A stretch of DNA of 64,000 nt from Patagioenas fasciata (taxonomy: Eukaryota; Chordata; Aves; Columbiformes; Columbidae), in the NCBI RefSeq assembly GCF_037038585.1, contig NC_092522.1, positions 51,428,161 through 51,492,160 on the forward strand, read 5' to 3'. Each line of letters begins with the position of its first letter. The stretch's first letter is position 1. The notes beneath the pieces are model-generated. The model searched no databases. It was not told the origin of the DNA and worked only from the letters and a program-made list of their open reading frames with translations. Positions 12,301 to 27,300 of the stretch are shown here, in pieces. A program made the translations under genes and the position numbers.

Positions 12301-15300
12301 TTAGGCTCTGCTCCCAGCCTCTTCTGAAGGAGTTTTTCATTCCTTTGACAGCAGGCCCTTAACCAGATGCTAAGAGCTGGAGTAGAGTCCCAGCTGGGGA
12401 AATCTAAGAACAGAAACTGAGAGAAACCCACCACTCAGCATAATACAGACAGAGAGGGCAAAAGGATTCATCATATCAAGATCCAGTAATTTTTGATTTA
12501 TTCCATGCTCTTATGGAGCATGCACAGTACAATCAAGGATGCAGAATATCTCTAGAAATCATATTTAACCTCCAGACTGAAGAACATGCATGCCTCAGCT
12601 GCAAATGTTAATCCTTCCTAGAATATTGCAGTGATTATTATTTCACAGAAAGAAAGGAAAGCTATATAGCCCCCATGGTGAATAAAGACACTTTACAATT
12701 TCTCTGGGGTCCCACTTTTCTGTGAACAGTTCAATGGCTAGAAAATACAAGTCAATTAATGTGTATAACAAGGTAGAACAGAAATATGTTTGCGCAACCC
12801 TCTGGTACATTCTTGTATTTTTAGCCAGGCTTTCTGGCAATAGCATAAACCCACATAAACAAACAACTACTAGTCTGCTTATGTGACTAAGTCCCACAAG
12901 ACAAAAATACTGCCTTCAGTTATTTCCACTGAGGGTGTGTTTTATTTTAATTGAGGTGGGGGGGGGAATGCTTTTCATATCTGACTTCTAATTCCTCCTG
13001 GAAAAGTAGAGATCAGGCAATGACAAGCATTATTATAGAAAATTGAAGAAAAATATAATGTTTTCCCCAGAAACATAAAACACTATAATATTTTGCCAAA
13101 CATTTCAAAAGGGTAAGATGTTTCTTTTCACAAACATTATCTGCCCAACGACCTGAACTTTTTTCCTAAGTCTGTAGACCTCTCTGTAGTACAAAAGCAG
13201 AAAAGTTCCCTTCTGGAATCTATTCACATGCTGACTGCTCAAAGGGAGATGTCCAGTAGCTTAATTACATTGGGCAGCATCAGCTTTCTGGTGCCATTAG
13301 TACTGCTTTTCAAAAGCTTGTTTGCTAATGCTGATTTAATACGAGCATAAACTCTACACCCATTACTAAACTGAGTAATCTGAAAGAGATTCACTCTTTT
13401 TAATTGATGAATTGTTATTAGCATGTGGTTTTTACAGTCTAATTAGGCAAGTATTTTATGTATACCTTGAAAGTATTATACATTTGCTTTGTATACTATA
13501 CATACGTAACACCAAGAATCATTCCTATGTGTACTAGAATAAGTCTTTGTAATGCTTAGTAAGTAAAAGAAGGCATTAAAATAAGTTTGGTTGTAGCCTT
13601 AAATACCTTAGCTCTCCCTACACCGTCGAGATGTGTAAGTAAGAATCAAACTTACCATACACTGACACAATTTTAAAACTGAATAGGTGGGATTGGAAGG
13701 GACCTCTGGAGATCATCTAGTCCAACCCACTTGGTAAATCTTAGCTACTTCTTAGCTTTTAGTTTGAAGAACCTGTATTTGTGAGAACTACAGGTTCAAA
13801 TGTCAGAATGTCAATTCCCACTTTAATGCCTCCAGTTAAGAAAACAAAAAGGTATTTATATTAAAAGATCATTTAAAAGCTGCTTCTTTCTAAAGTACTT
13901 TTTTAACTCCAGGGTGTGTAGGGAAAACTAACACTCTATAGCTGCTTAAAAAAATCTATAAGAAATACATACATTTCTATTATAATCTGTAAATTTTATA
14001 ATTTGGTAAGACTGAAAGGCAAATGCTTTGTGAGTGGGTTACCCCTTCTTTTTATACAGCTGACAAGATGCCCTAGGTCCAGCAACAACAAAATACACAG
14101 GTATCTTCAGGTATTCTGAGTGGAAAGCACTTAACGCAGGAGTATAACCCAAACTAAATGTACTGTTATTTCTGAAAGTATTTTGACATTTGCAGCCCAC
14201 TGCATTCTAACAGACTGAGCTAATGGAAACAGTGAGAACTGTTCTTTTGCACACGGTGAAGAATCATTGTTTAGAAGTGATAACTGGTGCCTATAATGCA
14301 ATTTTCTGACAGCTATACATTGCATTGACATCAGATCATGGTCAGACAATAAGGATCAAATCAAGTACTTACTCATGCATAAGCAATGGAACATCACTCT
14401 TTCCTTCTCTGGTTGTGACAACATCACGTTTGACGCCAGATACTTTTCCAAAACTGTCTTTGGCCAGAAGATCAAAAATTTCATTATTATACACTTCTAC
14501 AACAGAAACCTCAACCCAGTAACTTCCTGGTGGCTTTTCTGAAATAAGCCTGGAGAATAAAAATAGAAAAAAAAGAAAATAAGAAAAAAAGCTAAAAAAT
14601 TATGAAGTCAAACCCCAAGGGAACAATCTGTAAATAAAGATCTATTCTTTAATTATAATCTAATTATAATCCGATAAAAGTGCTTTTAAATATCCATAGC
14701 CATGGCTTTGCCTCATCCACATGCTGACATTAAGCTGAAGAATCAGAATATACAGTTAAAATATACATGAAACAATAAGTAAACTTCATTTTCCAGAGAG
14801 CTGTGCCAGCTTAAATTGTTTTTCTCCACTAGCCTCCCACCCTCCTCAAGAGTTTTTTGTACCATTTCTCTGCTGGACATTGTTGCATTTAGAGCTCAAG
14901 CTATGATGCTTTCTGGCAGAGTGCAAGCCACAACAGGCAGAGATAGTAAACTGCCCGGCTAGATCTGTTAGAGGTTATCTGACCACAGCCTCAGAAAATT
15001 CTTAAATTAAAGGCTTTTCTATTCAGGAGAGTATTTACAGTTAGACAGTTATTCTGGTACAAAATTGGATCTTTGATTTATCTTACACCGTTCTCCAAAA
15101 GAAATAGGCTTAGCTGGAAAATCCTCTAATGGCTCTTCCATTATAACACAATAGTGCATCATTTCAAATAATGCATTAGGTTCAACTAAAAGAAAAAAAA
15201 TCGAAGAATTCTCAAAGCAAGAACAGGTCATGGTTAAAAATTCTACTGTCATTCTTCTTGGGGACTGGGTTTTAATCTGGATCCCCTTCATCTATTCCAC

Positions 15301-18300
15301 TTGTCAATTTTCACAAAACTTGTAAGAACTTAATGATCTTTTGGACTCTCACAACTATGGTTGAAGCATATTCAAAAGTTAATTAGGAGTCTGAAAGGTA
15401 GATGGACAGATATCACACAGCAAGATTGCATAATCTTATTTTCTTAGAAAATCAGACTAAGCAGACTAGAAATCTATATCAAAACTCAAATATCGAATGC
15501 CAGTTAGAGAAGCTATAAATATTAATCATTGTGAAGCTGAAATCTGTAGTGATAAATACATTAAAAACATTTTTTCATCCTTTCTATAAAGTTTAAAGTG
15601 ACTGCCACTGATACAAGCCTTTACTTAGTTGTTACCTGAACACTTCTTGGGCAGCTCGAGGAATAATTCCAAGTTCTGATTCGTCTTCTGTGGAGAATGC
15701 AAAGTTCTCCTCTAACTGTGGTCCCAACATTGTGTATGTCTTCCCACTTCCTGTTTGCCCATAAGCCATGATACACACATTGTACCTGAAAATTAAAAGG
15801 GTGTTCATTTATTTTCGCATCACCAAATGTCTTTGTTAGATGGCAAGTCAAACCCCAAACAATTCAAGAACACAAACTGAAACAAAAAATAAATATACTG
15901 CCCATGCAGATTTCTTTCTGAGGATCTCAACATCTGGCAGAAATTAAAGTACAGCTAAAACATCACCTAAACAGATTTTATTTTTAAGTAGAATTGCAGG
16001 GATGCTTTTAAGCAGAGTTTAAGGGATGCTTAGGTTGGAATGACTGATGGGGTTAGACCTCCTGTCTGCCCAACTTCCAGTTCATGCACTACTGAGCTGC
16101 TTGTTAATCAGCTCCTGAGCCGCTGCAGTTTACAGTTCAGCATTTTAAAGTAAACCATCGCTGGGTTTGATTTGTCTTACAGTGCTATGCTGCAAACCAC
16201 AGGACTAATATCTTAACAGCTGGGAACAGTAAACTCTTCAGCTCTCGTAGTATTTTTCAGGCAGGCTCATCAGTCATAGCCCTCAGTCACTGGAAAAGAT
16301 AAGACACCCTAATAATAAGAGGCAAAATTTTAAACCAAATGCATTAGTTCAGTATAAGCATATACATGGAGAATACTCTGGAATATAGGTGGTAGGAACT
16401 CCTCTGGTATGCAGTTGTAGAAGGTTAAAATGTACAATGTCACTACAGAGGTACAGGTACCTATGAAACACAACTCATCTTCTGAAGTAGACATGTAAAA
16501 TACATCTAATGAACAGAATGCTAAAAATGCCTGTTTCTCTGCACTGAAAATAATTAAAAGTCCACAGCGATCTGCTCTGTTCTGGATGTCTGTGCCACAG
16601 GGATCTGAATTTAAATCACAGAACCCTACCCAGAAAGTGTGTTTCTAACACAGTGAGATCAAAGTCAGCATCCTGAGTAAAACAAGCGGGTGGACAGAAA
16701 TGTCTCCAGCCACAGTACCACTTTGTGTGGAGGAACAATACGGTGCTGTACAGCTGGAGGTTCGTCCCTTCTCGGCTGCGTCTGCTCAGCAGCACCTGCC
16801 AGCACCTCGGTGTTGGCCACAGAACCGTGCCAGCAAAAAATCGTGGAAGACACGCACTTATGCTGACAGGACTGCTCCTTCCCTGGAGTATCTTGTTTGT
16901 TCAGAGACACAACATTAGCAGAATCTCCATACATGGCAACTGCTTTGCAGTATATGCTGAAATTTCTGCTCTACTAGGGGTTTGCAAGAACGGGCTGGCT
17001 CCTGTTCTGCCAGGGAGTAAAATTTCACTACCTAAGCTATACCGCCTCTGTGGGCAGACCTGAGCAGCTGCTTTTGGTTATCCAATGCTTTTCCTTATAT
17101 CAAAAATGTTGTCTCAAGCACATGCCAGTAAATCTCAATGAACAGCCCTCATCTAATTGTTTTACCTTTATGGTTTCAAGTAATTAAATACACGACCATT
17201 GCAGATAAATATATTTGCAGCATTATTTTGCATATTAAACATGCCTAGAAGCAATTGTTTTGGAGGATTATTTAGAAAGCTTTCTCTTGTTAGAAAGAAA
17301 CGTATGCTGATAACCAACATAGCAAACACCTGGGGATAGCATACGCCTTCTGGGGATGCAAAGTCAAAGTTTCAGTCAGTGAATCTACAGTAAATTCCCT
17401 CCATGTTTGAGGATGCACAGTATAAAATAGAAGTCTAGCTATAGATTTGATGAAGTAAAGGAGAGATAACTGTAACTGAAAATAAAAGAGTACTACAGCA
17501 AAATCAAATGTGCTAGAAATTCAGGCTGTAAATCTGAAACAAGAGATTTCTGTAAGTATTCACTGCCAACATAACTGTACTTGCATTTATGTCAGTGGAA
17601 AATCTCCCACTAATTCTGTTAGTTTTCAGCTAGGCTAACAATGAGCAATTTTCACAGTTCCATCTCTAATATACATTGCCTTACCAGCCTGTAGCTTATT
17701 GAGACTTCTAAATCAGAGAGATCTTTGGAACCAAAAAGGGAGCCAGAAGTTGGCAAGTAGTAGCTTTCCTTAGGAAAAACAGAATGGAAGTCTTTTTAGA
17801 AGTCTCTCATACTTTCATATAGTCCAGCTATTCAAATTTTCCTTCATTGCTACTTGTTAGAAAGTAAGCATCATGGACAAAATAGTTCTGACAAGATACA
17901 GATGATATGATTAGAAGCAAAGTAGACAGGTGCTTGTAGCATTGAGGAGAGAGATCCAAATCAGGTATCAATCAGTGATAACTTCTCTGCCAAAGCCAAA
18001 ACAGTATTTCAGTAAGCCCAAATGAGCCCAAACTATCCAAAGCAGCATTGTATGTAAGAAGGCAGAGGAGTGAATGAATTATTGAGTGCTTCAACATGAA
18101 GACATGCAGCAGATTACTTTATAGTTACCTAGTTTACTTTGTTGGTGCTCTGGTTCCAACATAACGGTTTCCAATACAGCGATCTGAAAATTTCAGACTA
18201 TGATTCACATGTGTGTCCTGACATTTCTGCTTCTTCACTCTGCTTCACTAGTTATATTATAGTTTCTAGAAGTTCTTTTTGTCAAGTTAGAATACCAATA

Positions 18301-21300
18301 GTTTTGTAGAATTTTTCTCCTGAAAAGAGTGTGGATGTTCATTACAGCAAAGTTATCACTAGGAGAGGATGCTGTTAAAGGAAATCAAAGGAGGAGAAAT
18401 GTATTCTTCTTTGAAATAAACAAGTTTGATTCTTCAATGCTGTAAAGAAAAGAAATATTATCTTACTCCATTGCTGGCCCTGTATGACGAACCGTAAACT
18501 TTGAAACCTGTTGTACTTTGTTTTGCGTATGGGGCAATCTTTTCTTCATGTATATTTATACTGAAAAATAAAACAATTCATTAAGAAAGAAAAATAAAGA
18601 AAAATAAAGGAGTGGAATACTCCTTTCTACTTAAGCTGTAAGTTGTTATAGACCACTGCGGAGCCCAGACTAAAACAATCAGGAACAGCAAGAAGATTCA
18701 AGGTTCAGACTATGTCTGTTTCCCATTTAGAAAGGGAAGGCTGCTGAGAACCATGGCTCGTAGACATAGCCTCACCGTCCCTGAAAGTCTGCTTCTGTTT
18801 AAAAGGCACTTCTGGAAGAACAAGACAACTATTTTGTCTTCACTAACAGAACATTTCCTAACTGAATATAAACGTCCTAATTTTTAAGACAGGATTCTTT
18901 CAATGGGGAAATTAGAAAGTGAGAACTGCAGCAGATCAAGGTACAGATCAGATATGTCTGAAGATACATAGGCAACTTATTGCAAAGCAAACTTATGTTC
19001 ATTGCAAAAGGAAAAGCAGAGAGAGAAAACAGCAGTTATAAAGACTTCTTCAAAATCCTCCAACCTAGTGGTCCTCAGGTTGCTCAGCTATGGAACTGTG
19101 GCTGTCCTTGGTAAACAAGAGTAACGCCATATGGGCCATATAGTGTTCCCCTTAGCTCAGGTAGCCTCTTCTAGGCTGCTTTTAAGAAAAGGAGACTTGG
19201 AAACATCAGTGTGCAGACTGCCAGGAACAAGGACTGCCACTGTTGAGCTGTGCCAGTGCAGATGGAAAGGAACTGGCTTTCCCTCTACAGGAAGGGAAAG
19301 GTCCATGACAGCTCTACAACCACCATCTACAAGTGAGCGGAATTGAAACAGAGGTGAGAATCAAGCACAAAGGAAGTTTTGTATCAATCTCAGTTCAAGC
19401 CTCAAGGACTATAACAATATGGCCTTCAAGGCTTCTTTGCAAGTTGAAATTGGCTCTAGTATAAATGAAGAATCACATTTCAGGAACCTCCATAGTTAAA
19501 AGTAATTACACATATTTGTTAGTAGTTGCTGCTGATCAGTTCTGTATTCAAACCAACCAGAATTCTGTTTTAATCCCAGTGCCTGAAGGAGCGTTAGAGC
19601 TACGACTGAGGATGCTCAGTTCTGGTTCAACCAGGAATTGATAAATCACCTCCTATGGCCTGTGCTGTACACAAAAACAGAACAGATGATCAGAGAGTGG
19701 CCCTGGCAGGCCTTTCATAGATGAGTACACTGCTGGAAAAGATGTATCATACTTCATCTACAACTGAAAAACAGGTATAAAACATAACCTACCAAAAAAA
19801 AAAGTAATATCCTCCATAAGAAGCAATGCTTTTGCCAGAAAGAGACCAGAGAAAAATTACTATTTCTCCCCAATTTGTCTGTTCTGCTAAATGTTGTAAA
19901 CAGTGTTTTCACTGTTTATATAGGGAAACAACATTCACTTGGTGTTGAGTAGAAAGAAAACAGGAAAATGCAACGGCAAAACCACAAAATTTGACAGGAC
20001 CATCACTATTAAGTTGTTTTGTTTTAATTGATGGATTTCAGTAGATTATTGCCCTCTAGGTTTGTTACTCCAACCTTTGAACTTACCCATCCAGGAGAGA
20101 TGTTAGCAAAGGGGCCACATCCGCAAATACTGTGTCTTGAGACTCTGAAGCACTGTAAACTCTGAGGAGTAAAGTGCAATGATCAATGGAAGAAAAAATA
20201 TAAATATGTTGTCACAGTACAAGAACACAAACCAGGGAAAATGTAGACCAGTGACATAAAACTTGTGACCTGCTGACATTTCTATGTCAGGGGACTGGAA
20301 ATAAGAACTCTAATGTTCTCACCCACTTTTGGGGAGCAGCTGTTGTCTGTGCTGGATGGAACGACCCACAGGGGTACATTTGTGACTCTCTAAGCTCATC
20401 CCGATCCTTCAGCATCCTAATCTCCTCTGCCAGATGGAGTGGTTTTTTCAGGCTGTACTACATATCTCTTTCTTTCTTCAACCTACCAAACTCTGAAATA
20501 TCCCCGCTGCTTGTGTCTCCTTTGTGTCACACTAAGGAAGGGAGTGGTCAGGTTGTGCTTCCCCTTAGATGTAGATAAGGTTTGAGAGAAAAATAACAGG
20601 TACAGAGGCTGCAGGCTTCTCTCAGGACTTGTCTCAGAAGACCCAGCAGCAGAGCAGAAATCAGAAGGCCCTTGAGGGTCAAGCTGAAGGATGCACTGTC
20701 CTTGTGGGCAGCATCAGCCTAAGGTGTTTCCATCCCCACCCCTGCTGAACTACCTACTCTGAAGTAAACACTTCTCACTCAAGGGAAATCTTTCTTTTAC
20801 TTTGTGATGTGGATTTCAGACTAACTTTTAAACAGAATGAAAGATAATTATATTGAATGAGTTATCCCACCTCTTAGAAAAGAACAACGACAGTACAATC
20901 CTTTAGCCGCAACAATATCTAAAACAACCACATACGTTGTTTTCACATTCAAGGGGAAAAAAAAAAAAGCTAACACAGGGCTCTTCAAAGAATTTTTTCA
21001 TCCAACCCCTTCAGCGTTCAAGTTTGTACAACATAAAATCAAGACCTGAAAATAAGAAATCAAAGGGAGGAAAATCTGATCATAAAACGTGGACATCCTA
21101 ACTCATTCATTTCTCTGCTAGCACACCAAAAGGTTACAGCCTGCAGCAAGTGCTGTTTATACAAGATGAACAGAATCTAAAACATGAATGTAATTAGTCA
21201 GACTTAAGTATTTTAGGTATGAATGTTTATCTCTGGAAAAAGCTACCTTTTCTAACATCTTTCTGTTGTGATTCTTTTTGTTTGTTTGTGTAGCTCGGTT

Positions 21301-24300
21301 TTCCAGCAAGTGATGTGTGTTCTTTATAGCTTAGAACAAAATGACTAATTAGAAACAGGAATTTTGGTAGCAGCAAACATTACAAAGCAGTTACTTCCCT
21401 CTGTATATAGTATACTAGTACACTTCACTTATCAGTATTCCACAGCTTATATATGATACTACAAGTTTAACTGAATTAAGACATAGTGTGCTCTTCAGCA
21501 TTTACTCAAGACTCCTTGTGTATTTGACCAGAATCTGGCCACCACAGTCTGTAGCCTGCATGTAGATTTTTGTATTAATGTTCCCCACAAATAAGCCTGT
21601 ACAGAGGGGTCACTGATAAACAGATACAGAATTAGAGCTAGCCCACTTAATTCAGCACTTTGTTCCTAACGACAGCCAGTGGAAGGAGCAAGAAACACTA
21701 TGGTGGCTGGAGATACAATAATTCATCTCTGTGTCTCATCCTAACCCTTAAAAGCTGTAAACTGGCCTCAAAACTGAAATACGAGTTGAATTTCTGTTTC
21801 AAAAAAAATATTATTAGAATTAGTATTCAGTTTCTTTTTGCATCTTGCTGAATTCTTGGCCTGGAGTAACATCCTGTGGCACTGTGTTCCACAGTCTAAT
21901 TGTAAGTTGCATGAAAATGTACTCTCTTTAATCGGGAAAGAAGCACTTGTCTGGCTTGTTGGGCAAATACTGCTTGTCTTGCCATTCCGCTGATGTGCTG
22001 TCATACTACACTGAGAAACCCACAAATATGCAGAGATGTAGCACAGTTTGTACTGGGAGGACACAGACACTGAACAGCAATTCTCCATCCTGTTTTGCAT
22101 GCATATACGCACATGCTTCAGTAAACGTTGGACATCAAACCTGCAAGGTCAATATTTGAGAGCAATAGCACTTCCAAACACTTTTCTCCGCTTCATTTAT
22201 CATCTGTAATTGATGAAATATTCATTAGCACCTAGTCCTCTGTCTTAACCAACTAGGCCTCTAACTCAATATGTGTTGAAATGATTTTTTTTTCCTTAAC
22301 ACCTCAGAACATCTCAGAGCTACTACATTAAAAAAACAAAACAAAACTTTGAAAGTTATTTTGGAGATGAGAATGTTCTTACTGTCTTCACTTGCTGTTG
22401 CAGGGTTTTGCTGTCAAACAGCTTGCTACCGACCACAACGAGGGCTAGAATCACCCAGTCCTTCATAGTCTGTTTGCACTGCAAAGTAGTACAGCCGTAG
22501 CTAACGAAGTGAGGTTCTGGTAGCCATTCAGAGGAAAGGCACAGAGCTCCATGTTACAGTAACTACTCCAAATATTTACTCAACTTCCTAAAGGGTTTTA
22601 CTGCTACTGCTTAGCTGCTGTGGTTCAAATGCTACCAGTACTCAAATTAAATAGTTTAAAGTTGGCTTGAACTAGTTTATGCTACATTGTAATCACGGCA
22701 CTAACTGAAGCATGGACACCCACTTAATTTGCTACCCAAGACCATGAAAGATGCAGCAAATCCAGAGAATCTCCTTCTATAAGCCCATGTATTTTTACCA
22801 GAATGATGACAGGTTTGTCCCCGCGTAGCAATTAATGTTAATTTCACCTTGAAAACTCTGAGTTTCTTTTTTATTGCGCTAACTGATTCACCAATAAAAT
22901 TATTAAAGCACAACATGCTGAAAGCTGGAATTTTCTTCCTGAGCTGAAATCAAATATTTGGACATTTATTAGTTCCATAAAACTTTGCTAAAAAAATAAA
23001 CATTTTTGAGTTCATAAGAACCATATGCTCTTCTGTTTATAAAAACGAGCTGTGCTGGGACACTGAAAAAACATTCCCCAAGAACTGCATTCTTTAGGGG
23101 ATTTACATTTTTTTAACCCTTTTCCTGATTATCAGGATCTGCACCACATGTCCACAGTCACAGCACCTCTGGAGTCCTGTGTCAATACCATTAGCTGTGT
23201 TGCTCTACAGAGCTGAATTCCAGCATTATTCTGCATTTGCTTCAACTGGTATGGCTGTGTCAGGTGCAGCTGGAGGGGGAAAGGAATTACTTCGAGTGGC
23301 TTAGCAGACATGCAAGGGGGTTGTGTACCTTGAGAGATCGCATATGCCTTGTAACAAGGGAGTCCTGTAACTATAACTTATGGGGTCAATAAAGCTTCCC
23401 CAAGATTTGCATTATCTCAGGAATTTTCAGTTGTCTGGTGGCCTCCACAACATCAGTACCCAGTCTTTGTGAGCAGAATGAGGCAGCATCTCAGAAGGAT
23501 GCCTCAAGAAAAGGGTGAATGACTGGCAAAGTTTAGAAAACTTAGGGCAGTTCAGACTGAACAGACTCAGACCTTAAGTTTAAAACAGGACAGATAATTC
23601 CTGCTGGATATATTTGACTTTAAATTAAGTTTTGCCTTCAAGCAAGGAAGCATAAAGTTGTCCTCGTGTTCTGTTCCCAGAGGGTTTTGAAGCATGGTTC
23701 AGGGTAGAGAGCCTTGCAACATATAGATGCAAAGTTTGCTTTAGAAAAAAAGGCACAAGGCAAAATTTTGTATTTCTTTGTTTACAGAGATCTGATTTGT
23801 ATTAATTTAACTCTTCATTCCCATTTTCAGACGTTCAGGTCAACACCATTCTGAAAGAATACAAAGCACCTTTCAGCCTGGCTCTCTGCAGTTTTCTACC
23901 TTGCAGACTGGCTCTGGTGTCTCGTAAGGCACAAACACCAATTAAAACACGTGTCACAGCTGTTGCATTCAAAATCTCTCTTGTCTATGCAGATTTTTGA
24001 GCTTCTAATAAGGAAAGTGGTCACACTACAGCCTTTCCCTCAGGGGGGGCTGATTTATATGCCACTACTCTACCCTCAAAAGTAGCATGGCTGAACATCA
24101 AGTCTTCCAAGTCCTCAGTCCAGTTTCTGCTTCAGTCATGCTGTATATCTGATGCTGAAGTCACTAAATCCATCTCAAGACCTTACCTTTAAAATGTGGA
24201 TAACATTTTGCTATCTCCCAACATGTTTCAGGGATCATGAGAGCTATTCAGACTGTGAAGAGGGTCAAATAAGTCTCTATATCTGTTTAAAACTTAGGCA

Positions 24301-27300
24301 TATCAGTAGTCTTCACTGAGAGGGAAGACTAAATCTGTCATCTATATCCTGAAGTGCATTATTCTGTCCTGGGAAGAACATGAATACAATATAAATTTTA
24401 AATAAAGAAAAAAAAAAAAATAGGAACATTACTTTCTAACCAACGCCTACAAAAAAAAAAAAAAAAGCATTCACTATAGAAATCTTCCAGCAAGACAGAT
24501 TTCTATGCAGGACTACTCACCTCTCAAACTGGAAAGTCTTGTTTATTGGTGCATGACCAGGACGGCTACACTTTACAAGGACAGTTTCCTAAGAGAAAAA
24601 CAAAATATTTATAGCTAATAACATAGGTGCACACACAGAGAAATATTTATAATTTCTAAGATTCCAGATGACAGCAGTAATTAAGGATCATGAAGTCCAA
24701 GGCCCTTCTTCAGCAGTCACCAACATCTGAGGCTTAAGAGCCTGTATACTAGAGTGAACTAGCAGGACTACAAGAAAAGATCTCAAAACACATTCAGATT
24801 ATTAAAGACCAAAGAACACAAAATATGCTCATTTAAGCTGACGAGAAAGATGCAAACCCTTACCTGAACTTCTTATGTGCCTAGAAAACCACAGGCAAGT
24901 AGACCCTACCTTCCCAAATGCTACCACAAGTAGGAAAAAAAAAGTCAAAAAGAGCTCTCTTCTAGTATAGGGACAGTTTTCACAGTGCCTTTTCAGATTG
25001 ACTTCATATATACTTGTGCCTAGAATTGAGTAGAAGATGCACATTTCATAGAATAACATGCTAGTCCACAACAGTGAAAAAAGAACTGCAGTAGCACAAT
25101 GGTAGAACTCCATGAGTTTTTAGTGGAATCAGCTTTCCAGACAGATTATATAGTAGTTGTATAAGTCTGACAGATGCATGGGAAGCTCTTTAAACTGTTA
25201 CCAGAGTGTAATCACAGCAGTCCAGCATGCTTTACATAGCAGCTTCTGTGCCCTTCAGCATGGCATATGTTAATTGCAGAGAACAGTACAGTAAAAAAAT
25301 GTGGGAGTTTACAACACTTTGGGCAGAAACTCACTAGCACACAAAATACTTCATCTAATTCAAGGAGGTTTCCTAGCTTAGTAACCTGCTGTTACATTAC
25401 TGCATTTGATGGGAGTGCCAGAATTTCCACTGTGCTTCAGACAGGTGACTTGGAGTGCTGAACTAAATGGGAATTGCCACAGAATGAAGTCGTAAAGAGC
25501 TAAGCAAATAATGATCACGTAATGCTATGTGCAGTATGCAAACAGCTAATAAAAATCAAATTGCTTGTTTTAAATTTACAAGTATTTCACCCTCTTTGGA
25601 GAAGGTCAATGTATCATTATCAACCTCATGATGACAACACTCACTCTTACAGAACAAGCTGTGTTACCCATCCCAGTACTAGCCAATCTAGCAGCAGAAG
25701 TACAGATGTGAGTACAACACTTTGCTCCAAAATGGTATGACAAAGATCTTCTAATAGGATCAGTAACAAAAAAAAAAATAAAAAAAAAGAAAACAATGTA
25801 GAGTTATGGAACAAATTTCTGATTGAGATATTGTGCTGGTTTGACTGAAAACAAGTTAATTTTCTTCATGCAGTTAGAAACCTTTCTTTTTCATAGCTAG
25901 CACGGTCATTGTTTGGTCTTAGTTTGAAAACAAGAAGATTAACACCCCAGGACAGAGATAATGTTTTTAATTGCTCTGCTCTGAGAGCCAAGGACATTCT
26001 GAGCACTCTGCCCACAGGTGTGAGGCATCGAGGAAAGGGGGCATGGATGGGGCAGACCTTGACTGACACCGAGACTGATCAGTAAGAGTATTCCATCCCA
26101 TTAGTGTCATGCTTCACATTTAACGACAGTCAGGATCTTCCAGTGCTCTCTTGCTTCTTTGCTCTTTTTGTTGGAGTCAGGGGAGTTCTGTTTGGGACTT
26201 TCCTTAGTTTGGCCTTTTGCCATCCTGCCATTTTTCAGAGGCCTCTGGGCCTTTCTGCCGATTTCCTCTTTTCTTTCTCTGGAATCAGCTATTGGGACCA
26301 GGTGCTGCTTCCTGGAACTGGCTGCTCAGTGCAGATGGAGTTTGTGAGGAATTGTATTGAGTATCTTTTATTTTATACTCTATTTCTATTTTATATATAT
26401 ATTTACTAGTAGTGTATTAGTATTTTGTTATTTTATTAAACTGTGTTTATCCCAATCCAAGCTTCTCTCTTCCCTTTCAATTCTCTCCCTTATTTGGGGG
26501 GCAGAAGGGAGGAGTGAGTGAGCGGCTGTCATGGTTGTATTGCTAGTTCAGGTTAAACCACAACAGATATAAAATTTACTTGCAGATCAGCTTTCCCTAA
26601 GGTGAGAAATAGGACAGAAAAAACTCTATTTGTATAACATAAAAACAAAAGAGTTGTTAATAGGCAGAAGTTTCATATGAGCATTGGTAATGACCTTCTT
26701 TTCTCAGGAGATCAGCATGACCTAACATATCCACCATGGCTGCTGGCCTACAGAATGTCATCAGGTTTCCCTGTCAATAGTGCTTATGAAATCTGTACAG
26801 CTGCCTCACATGAACACTGAAGAATTGGTTTTTCACCCTGGAGTCACAGAATACTCCCAAAACGAGTTCTTTCAGGGCAATATGAATCATGGAAATGACA
26901 AAAGGATACTTCATAAATATTCACAATCTGTCCTGACACACAAGGCTGACTCCCCAAGTCTGGGGAAAAGTTCAGCAAGTGAAATTCAGTAAGGCCAAGA
27001 AATAATTTTAAGCGAGTTATATGAAACAGTAGATATAGACACAATCACAGAATCCAGCTGTGGTAATTATAATTCCTTATCGCTTGTTACTGCATATCTG
27101 CTGAAGGCTATGCCCCCTTTCCAAAGACTACTGCTCCACAGCAGAGCCAAGGTAAGGCAGACTGTGATGGCTGCTCATGTTTCACTGTCAGCTTCAGTGC
27201 AACTGGTTGACACAGCCCTGAGGGTGACAGAGACAGCTTAAAGGTTAGCACCACGGCAAGAAAACTCTAGCTGGGGAATGCTGATAAGCAACTGGGGAAC

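Noticed and set aside
16665-17063. Overlapping ORFs of 72-112 codons on both strands
   Set aside because: Mutually overlapping frames in a locally GC-rich intron stretch, with no domain or splice support.
24864-24894. Short AG...GT segment upstream of KIF25 exon 7 (GCACATAAGAAGTTCAG)
   Set aside because: At 17 nt it does not restore the frame between exons 5 and 7.
26700-26770. Minus-strand [10 protein letters not shown] resembling the kinesin GNIRVFCRVRP strand
   Set aside because: The resemblance is partial and no GT donor fits; a perfect match ([14 protein letters not shown]) was found at 32581-32669 instead.
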